This document shows positions 57,457 through 64,000 of a DNA stretch of 64,000 nt, in pieces. This DNA comes from Ophioderma brevispina (lineage: Eukaryota; Echinodermata; Ophiuroidea; Amphilepidida; Ophiodermatidae): assembly GCA_023653785.1 (NCBI GenBank), contig JAMKCH010043925.1, positions 48,084-112,083 of the forward strand, read 5' to 3'. The translations under genes and the position numbers were made by a program. The stretch's first letter is position 1. Every line of letters starts with the position of its first letter. Below the pieces are notes generated by a model that had not been told where the DNA came from, searched no databases, and saw only the letters and a program-made list of their open reading frames with translations.

Positions 57457-58315
57457 CAAAGAATATATTTGGTTGATAACATTTGCATGTCACCGAAAGC
57501 AAGGTAATCTTCCGCAACGAGCTTATTTTAAGCAAGGGCAAATTGTTCTTACAAAATAAGAAATTAATATAATTTTTCATTGTATCTTTTTAAAGTTACT
57601 TAATATTCAAAAGTAAGCTACATCCCGGAAGCTTGTTTTTTCAACTTTGAGATGATAAAAAACATGATGTCGATTGGTAAGCAGAGATCAGAGAATTAAC
57701 GCATTTGGCGTTCACAGCGGGCCTGCCATGTAGCATTTTGTAAAATCCCAGTAGGATACCTGGAGATAAAATGAAGCAGTGTAGTAGTGACCATGGGGCA
57801 TAACATATATTATAACTATTTAAAGTGTGGTCACACATGGGTGGTGTATCACCTTTCTGGAGTCTATAATAATATGTCTCCAACCATTTGGGGGTAGGAT
57901 GGAGATATTTGATTCTGACATACAGACCCATTAAGTTACCACACTGTGTTCTACATTTCTTGTGTAGTTGACCATATTTTGGGATGTTTTTGTTCATAAC
58001 ATCAAAAAGCAAATTGTGACCACTTACCCGGCCTTAATTTCACAGGGTAATGGGGAAAGCTGTGTGGAACTTTATTCTGATAACAAAACGTTTTGATGGG
58101 GTAAAGTGATGACGATTGTGTCACCTACCGTTAATTACCCAGAAATACTTATTAGCTGATGTTTTCTGTGTAATCTTGTGGCCTGTGCTCCTTAGGCTTA
58201 AAGGGACATAATTGCATGGAAAAAAAAAAAAATGAACATAATGAAAAGGAACCTAACTGAAATCACTTCCATGGAGTTTGAAAACAAGTTGGATGTTACA
58301 TTCGGGTTAAAACAG
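57457..58315. other. No supported gene
   Basis: A - frame of 123 codons (57641-58012) begins without a good ATG context, has no motif, and lies in sequence that reads like dispersed repeat (CATCCCAAAATATGGTCAAC, CACTTTAAATAGTTATAATA). Confidence 0.35.
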
Positions 58316-58316
58316 T

Positions 58317-58674
58317 AACAACAGGAAGAGTCAGGGGGGGAGGTGGCAGTTGTCGCAATTTATGGAAAGAAAAGGCAAGGTGTTAACATCCCAGACAGAA
58401 TTTACAGTGTATCTAGAATTGTTTGCGACACAATGGAAAGCATTCAGACTGGGATTCAGGCATTGTACATTTAGGCTTATATAAGATATTGATATGGCAA
58501 GTGAAAGAGGGATTAGCACATAGCACATATTACATAGCAATGGTCTGTGAGCTGATGACAACTGCTTCTTCAGTTTGGTTATCAAATGGCGGGCAGTAAT
58601 GTCAGCATCCTTGTTCCAGAAAGAAATTGCCACAAACTGCCACCTCCCCCCCTGGAACTCTTCCTGTTTTTACA
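58317..58674. mobile_element. ~355-bp element with ~60-bp inverted ends
   Basis: The left arm ACAGGAAGAGTCAGGGGGGG, AGGTGGCAGTTG, GCAATTT (58321-58360) pairs with the right arm AAATTGC, CAAACTGCCACCTCCCCCCC, GGAACTCTTCCTGT (58624-58668). A - strand frame of 100 codons (58331-58633) crosses it. The frame includes both arms, so I treat it as incidental. Confidence 0.6.
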
Positions 58675-59578
58675 GAATGTAAAACATCCAAAATGTTTTC
58701 AAACGTGTGGAAGTGATGTCAGTAAGGGTCCCTTTTTATTATGTCAAATATGTCCAAGTTTTTTTGCCATATGTCCCTTTCAAAGAAAATATTTATATTA
58801 GCACAACTCAATCTACCTCAATTATGCATTTTTTTAACTGGTTGTAAGTGAATATGGACCCTGATTTTGAATTTTTGGAGGAAAAAGGAGAGAGAAAAGC
58901 AAAATTCTATGTCCATTTTTGAAAAAAATATTCACACACTAAAATGTTAAAATAGATTGTATAAAATTAACCTTTCTGGTTAATACTAAAATTTCTCAAA
59001 AGAGGGACTGAAATGGCTTGGTTATGAGAATTATCCTTTGTACTTATTTCCCAGTGAAAAAAATTGAACCCATACCGCACTTTTCATTGGGGTTATAGAT
59101 AGGTCAACAAAAATTCCTCGTTATGTTACGATCTTTACTAATTACCAATTAGTTAGACTCGTTAGTTCAGTCAACTGAACTGAACTAGATTTTTGAACTG
59201 AACTAGAAATTTGTGACCGGGCTAGTGACTCGTAGAAGGCGCTGTACAATTAAAAGACTAGTAGAAACGAGCCTACTACTCAGTTTGAAGTGATCTTACT
59301 AATTTAAATCGCAAAACTAGTTACGGACGTTCTACCAATTGAACCAACTAGTTTTGGTCTATGAATTATTACGTCAGACCAGTGGTATTCTGCTACTTGA
59401 TCTACTAGTTTTTTTGACGCCAACATTTCCCGCCACTGTCTTGCCCGTTGCCCGTGTCTGGAAGCACGTCAGCCGTCTCAACAAGAGCTCTGAAAAATGT
59501 CTTAATGGTGCGTAAATAAGACTAAGTTATATTAGCAGTTTACATGGTTGCAGTAATTGTTGTACATTTAACATGTTT
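58675..59578. other. No supported gene; ACTAG-rich patch
   Basis: At 59150-59410 CTAGT, ACTAG and GAACTGAACTAG recur. A related patch with AGTAAAAATCGACATC twice lies at 60248 and 60428. Both may be decayed members of one palindromic family. Confidence 0.4.
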
Positions 59579-60050
59579 CAATGTGATTAGAGAGCATGAC
59601 GCGTCAGTGACAATGGATTCTGGAACTTGAGTCACATTGCCGTGCAGTGTATGCTCATGTGTAGTGTATAGTCACAGTAGTGTATGAGTCGCAGGCATGA
59701 GTATTATTAAGCTTACCGTACATGCCGTATGGAAAAGCAAAAGATTGTAACTCATGAACATGCTGGTATAGGTCTATTCTGCATGGGTACCAGCCTTAGT
59801 AACCATTCCACCAAAGACCCTAGGGTCTGTGATTCCACACTGTTGGGTGTAGTGTATAGGCCTATTCATGGGCATGTCATGTATACCCCTTGCTATAGCT
59901 GTCTCCCCAGTTGTGTTTCTATCCAGGGGTTGTGAACAGGCTCGTAGCCAGACTTGGTAGACTGGTGGCACGGATATTCCGGGGATCTCTGGCACGTCAA
60001 TGTGACTCAAGTTCCAGAATCCATAATTGCCTTGCTCTCTTTATAACATC
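59579..60050. mobile_element. ~470-bp element with ~55-bp terminal inverted repeats
   Basis: The left arm AGAGAGCA... ATGGATTCTGGAACTTGAGT, CACATTGCCGTGC (59589-59645) and the right arm GGCACGTCAATGTG, ACTCAAGTTCCAGAATCCAT, TGCTCTCT (59991-60040) are complementary. The best stretch is 29 of 30 bases. The left arm has an 11-base insertion. The interior frames (59729-59935 and its complement) have no motif. Confidence 0.7.
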
Positions 60051-61084
60051 ACAATAAAAGGTTAATCTGAAGTCACAATTATAGCAAACCCGGTAAACTG
60101 CCATATCGTAACAAATTTACCCACCCTTTTCAGAGCATATGTGGCAAACTGTCAAAACATTCCATACCAAATATCCCTCTACTATTGCCCCCCCCTACTA
60201 TTCAGTGAAGTAGATAGAAGAAGAAACTGCCTATTAACAAAAAAAGTAGTAAAAATCGACATCCTTTTATAGTTTCTAAATCTCGTAAAGCCACTCTAAT
60301 AATAGTAGGCAATTTGTAGGAACCTCTAACGAATTTCCTTAATTAACTCAGGCTAGTCAGCAAACTTGTTCCAGCTGCTAACTACCAGTTAGAAAAATAG
60401 TAGGCCTGAAGAACTATATTAGTTAGTAAAAATCGACATCAATTGTACTAGTTTCAAATTAGTAAGCGAGAGGAGTTGGGTTTAAGTGTAGAGGGTTAGT
60501 GGCTATCATTCGAGTTTTTGTTTTGCTCCTATAAAATCTAACAGATATAAATATGAAATCAGGATATTATGAATACGAATCAGATATTGATATGGAATTT
60601 GCTAAGTAGGGTAATTTATTTATATAAAGCAAACCAGAGCATCAATGATGCAGTAGCCTATTAATATGATGCCATTCAAGACAACAACAAGTTACATTTA
60701 TTACAATAGAAAATTGCACATTAATACAATTTTGTTTATGATATATAATCAACCTGGAAAGGGTGATAACTTTATTAAAATACACGGACGTAACATGAAA
60801 GCGCCACCAATACTTAGGAATGGAATTTGGGGGATCCATGCTGACATCACATGGACCATTGAGGTGAAATGTCCCAAAACTGGGCATTGTGGGAACTTTC
60901 AATCCACTTGACGATAGCCAGAAGCATGTTTGTAAGGCCCCTTATGACCAGGGCCGGCGGAAGCAAATTGAAAGTGGTGCGGCGGGCTAATGATATGGTA
61001 CGTTTTATTAACGGCGCGCAGTCTGCTTCTTTGCCAGATTTGGCCAAAATTATGCTCCAGGGACCATATGGTCCAGGACCATAT
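60051..61084. other. No supported gene
   Basis: Opposed frames at 60642-60911 and 60847-61153 overlap each other and show no domain. At 61060-61089 GGACCATATGGTCCAGGACC plus ATATGGTTC forms adjacent palindromes. Confidence 0.4.
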
Positions 61085-61515
61085 GGTTCTAGCTCCTGCA
61101 CGAACCCTTGCAATATTGCTTTCCTCCCATGCAAATTTGTACAAACAATTTGAAAGAATGCTTATAGTATGATCAACGGTTGTAAAAAGTAAAATATAGT
61201 TGTTTTAAGTTTTGTTCAAACTAAGCATAAAGTGTTCAGGGAAAGTTCCAATATAAAACTGTGTGGGGTGGGTGCGGGAGGGGTGTTCTCCTCCCGCGCA
61301 AAGCACGGAACCCTTGCGACGTTCGCTTTCCAAAACACATGCAAATTTGATAGAAACAATTTGAAAGTGTTCATGTAGAGTTTCTATATCAAGCTGTCCG
61401 GGGGTGGGTGCGGGAGGTGGTGTTCCCAACCCTTTGCAATATTCGCTTCCCAAACACATTTTCCCATGCAAATTTGATAAACTTTGTAAGTGGTTCACTT
61501 TACATGTGTATATAT
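61085..61515. repeat. ~150-bp repeat units, cluster 1
   Basis: The unit order is GTTCATGGAAAGTTCNNATA, TATAAAACTGTGTGGGGTGG, GTGCGGGAGGGGTGTTC, CCTCCCGCGCAAAGCRCGGA, ACCCTTGCRACGTTCGCTTT, CCAAAACACATTTTC, CATGCAAATTTGATAGAAAC. Three partial units start near 61090, 61230 and 61365. The CCCGCGCAAAGCGCGG hairpin resembles 40787-40820. Confidence 0.75.
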
Positions 61516-62500
61516 AATGCTTTTTAATTCTTATGCAAATTTCTCAAATGTGGCTTAGACATATCAAAATTTATTTGAGGATATTTATTAACTATACAAT
61601 ATCTTGTTGGAACCTGGTGAAAACGGCGTTGAAAACAAAGCTGAAATGACAAAATGGCCGCCATCTTAAGAAAAAAAAGGTGACTTGAAAACACTTAGGT
61701 GGCGATCATTACAGCAAAGATGGATACAAACATTGAACAACGCACCCCGTCATGGAACTTGGTATTTATTAACTCTTCTGTAAAAACTTTCCTCAGGTGT
61801 AAATTGCCTTATTTTTTAGAGCTAAACACTAAGCTACAGCTTTCGAAAGTGATGATAAAGTGACTGACAAGAAACAAATGCGAGCCCCTTTTAATTTAAA
61901 ATTCTCTCCATTAATTTTTTGAAATTGAATTCAAGTGATTCAAGTGTTCGTCTCTTTGGTTCAGTTTCATGATTGAAATATTCTCTCATTGATATTTAAA
62001 GGGTAAACACCTCACACAAACTTGAAGGGTGGTCATTAGTTTGTTACTTGAGTTGGCCTGCAGTTCACGCAATGGTATTGATTATTGTTAACACGATTAC
62101 CCCATAGACTTACGTGTGTGCAAAGTGGTTTTTGACTATTTTTCGGTAGACGTTTCATATAGAAGTCCCATTGATGCAAATGAGGTATCATTGCCATTCA
62201 TTCCGTCAAGCACTACTACACAAGGTCATACAGCGCATGACGGAATCGATTGTAATACCTCATTTGCATCAATGGGACTTCTATATGAAACGTCTACTAT
62301 TTTTCTCTACACAACCGCCATTTTGTTATTTGAGCTCTGTTTTGTTATTTGAGCTCTGTTGTCAACGTCATTTCCACCAGGTTCTAACAAGATATTGTAG
62401 GTAATAAATATCTTCAAACGAATTTGAAATGTTTGATATGTCCACCCACTTTTGAGAAATTTGAAGACAAAAAAGTGTAAACTTTTTTGGACCACTCTGT
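61516..62500. mobile_element. ~1-kb element with ~135-bp terminal inverted repeats
   Basis: The left arm (61529-61663: AAATTTCTCAAATGTGG, ACAATATCTTGTTGGAACCT, GACAAAATGGC) and the right arm (62312-62467, complement) are collinear. It splits a ~150-bp repeat unit: GTGGTTCAC... lies to the left and TATGATCAACG... to the right, as in the unbroken unit near 63650-63680. The right arm has a direct duplication of TTTTGTTATTTGAGCTCTG (62323-62360). There is no transposase frame. Confidence 0.7.
62145..62297. mobile_element. 153-bp foldback with perfect 8-bp duplication
   Basis: The arms 62146-62188 and 62255-62297 are perfectly complementary over 43 bases (GTAGACGTTTCATATAGAAG ...). A second inner stem ATTCCGTCA/TGACGGAAT lies at 62200/62239. 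TATTTTTC is present on both sides (62137-62144, 62298-62305). An 8-bp duplication is typical of hAT-type transposition. The perfect arms suggest a recent insertion. It sits inside the 61516-62500 element. Confidence 0.85.
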
Positions 62501-62830
62501 GGGTATGATCAACGTTTTTAAAAAGCAAAATATATAGTTGATGGTTTAAGTTTTGTTTGAACTAAGCCTAAAGTGTTCATGGAAAGTTCGTATATAAAAC
62601 TGTGTGGGGTGGGTGCGGGAGGGGTGTTCCCCTCCCGCGCAAAGCGCGGAACCCTTGCGACGTTCGCTTTCCAAAACACATTTTCCCATGCAAATTTGAT
62701 AGAAACAATTTGAAATAATGGTTATAGGTATATGATCAACGGTTTTAAAAAGTAAAATATAGTTGATGGGAAGTGTCAATGGAACCCTTGCAATGTTCAC
62801 TCTCCAAAACACATTTTCTCATGTAAATTT
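62501..62830. repeat. ~150-bp repeat units, cluster 2
   Basis: Units like those of cluster 1. The segment TAAACTGTGTGGGGTGGGTG to CGACGTTCGCTTTCCAAAAC is nearly identical to 61255-61340. ATGATCAACGGTTTTAAAAA separates units. Confidence 0.75.
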
Positions 62831-63479
62831 GATGGTAACAATATTATTTTATAATGCATGACCATCTGTTTTGCAAAGCAAAATCAAATTGTTTTAGTTT
62901 TTGCCTGATGTAATGGCCGCAATGCAGCATGCATGTGCCGCGTAAGCGATGCGGGTGTTAGTGCGGGCGAAACTTAGGAGTATTCAGTTTTCAAGGCATA
63001 TTTTCTAATTAATAGTTGATAGACCCAATTTAAAATTGCAATTTCATTATAAAAATATAAATATAGGCCTACTTTGAGTAACGGTCTGAAAAGGATAACC
63101 TAAACTGGTGTAAGGCTAATTTTTAAATGAAGCACGTCAAAGTTGGTGCACGGGCTAGGCCGTTTCATGCATGCGTAAAGATAAAGGTAGTACAAGATTG
63201 GTCGCAACGTTCAATGACAAATTTGTCGTCATTTCTCATATCAGGAGAAGCCCTACACTTTTTTGTCTGTAATTACTTTTAAAAAATTTTGAAAATTTTA
63301 TGGGTTATAGAGTATTTTCCAATATAAGTAACAGGGCAATTCTTTTCTGTGTTTCCACGGGGCAAGTTTTTTTTTAACTCTCTTATAAGGTGTGGGTAAT
63401 TTTTTACTGGAAAGTGGGGAAATTTTGTGTTTTTTTTTTGCTCGTATGGTGGGTGAATTTTAAGGGCCCGGGAAATTGT
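62831..63479. other. No recognised gene
   Basis: Spacer between unit clusters; AT-rich with odd homopolymers near 63365-63440 (TTTTTTTTTT). Confidence 0.4.
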
Positions 63480-63840
63480 GTTTTCTAGATGGGCTCTCGT
63501 GGTAAATGTTCATGGAGAGTTCATATATCAAGCGACGCGAGGGGTGTGGTAGTGGTGCCCCCCCCCACGAGAAGCGCGAAACCCTAATTGCAATGTTCGC
63601 TGTCCAAAACGCATTTTCTCATGCAAATTTGATCGAAACAATTTGAAAGTGGTTCACGTTATAATTGTTATGATCAATCACGTTACATCATTATGTAACG
63701 TGTTCGTGGAGAGTTCCTATATCAAGCGACACGAGGCGTGAGTGCGGGATGCCGGGAGGCTCGAAACCTTTGCAATGTTCGCTTTCCACAACACATTTTC
63801 TCATGCAAATTTGACAATTTGAAATATGCAAGTTGTCCCC
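63480..63840. repeat. ~150-bp repeat units, cluster 3 (diverged)
   Basis: Two units share GAGAGTTCMTATATCAAGCG, TTTGCAATGTTCGCTTTCCA, ACACATTTTCTCATGCAAAT and TTTGA with the other clusters. Between them CACGTTACATCATTATGTAA plus CGTG (63679-63702) is a hairpin. Confidence 0.7.
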
Positions 63841-64000
63841 TATGCTTGTAAAGAGTTCCATATATTACCCCCTATAAAAAACCTACAGGAAACAAACCAA
63901 GATAGGCCCTGCACTGAAATCGGGTTTGTTCTTGGTGTAAGATATTCATTAGTTAGACTAGAGTATACTCTTTTACGGAATAAAGCTGTACAATCCTTGT

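Noticed and set aside
57641..58012. 123-codon - frame
   Set aside because: Lies in repeat-like sequence, lacks a credible start and any motif.
58331..58633. 100-codon - frame as a transposase remnant
   Set aside because: It includes both inverted arms and has no DDE/DDD-type motif visible.

Overview
The window looks like AT-rich, gene-poor nuclear DNA of an animal. Open frames are short, candidate exons lie between AG/GT splice signals, and the sequence is dense with non-LTR retrotransposon remains, tRNA-derived SINEs, short foldback DNA transposons, microsatellites and minisatellites. The dispersed repeats carrying TGACCT or AGGTCA strings and GGAC/GACA tails suggest a marine invertebrate, perhaps a deuterostome such as an echinoderm or hemichordate. 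That is an impression; no marker gene fixes the taxon. No intact full-length protein gene, rRNA, convincing tRNA gene, operon or CRISPR array is visible.

Layout. (1) 0.1-8.7 kb: two head-to-tail broken copies of an APE/RT LINE, flanked by ~430-bp inverted repeats. A C-rich block sits inside the second RT. (2) 9.6-25.1 kb: a ~975-bp element with TTAA ends and internal subrepeats, then dispersed repeats and many small palindromic elements. One splice-flanked exon candidate lies at 13.7 kb, and a CpG-rich, promoter-like zone lies at 22.2-24.7 kb. (3) 25-37.3 kb: a + strand exon candidate (25.5 kb), a long foldback (25.9 kb), repeats and minisatellites rich in AGGTCA, an A/C-biased block (32.9-33.7 kb) that may be an assembly artefact, a - strand exon candidate (34.8-35.2 kb) and a + strand terminal-exon candidate with AATAAA (37.0-37.3 kb). 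(4) 37.5-45.8 kb: a tandem array, a Tourist-like insertion with an empty-site comparison, and two TTAA elements sharing one TTAA. (5) 45.9-53.0 kb: the best gene candidate, on the - strand: a first exon at 52.7-53.0 kb, an internal exon at 46.45-46.56 kb and a last exon at 45.89-46.17 kb. The product is not recognised, and the long intron holds SINEs and MITEs. (6) 53-64 kb: mostly featureless DNA, two long inverted-repeat elements, and a nest at the right end in which a 153-bp foldback with a perfect 8-bp target duplication sits inside a ~1-kb long-TIR element, itself inside a ~150-bp repeat cluster.

The genes cannot be shown to work together; at most the exons are pieces of two or three unrelated host genes. 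No clear new biological system was found. The most informative signals are the nested and abutting MITEs, and the evidence that parts of this assembly may be poorly polished.
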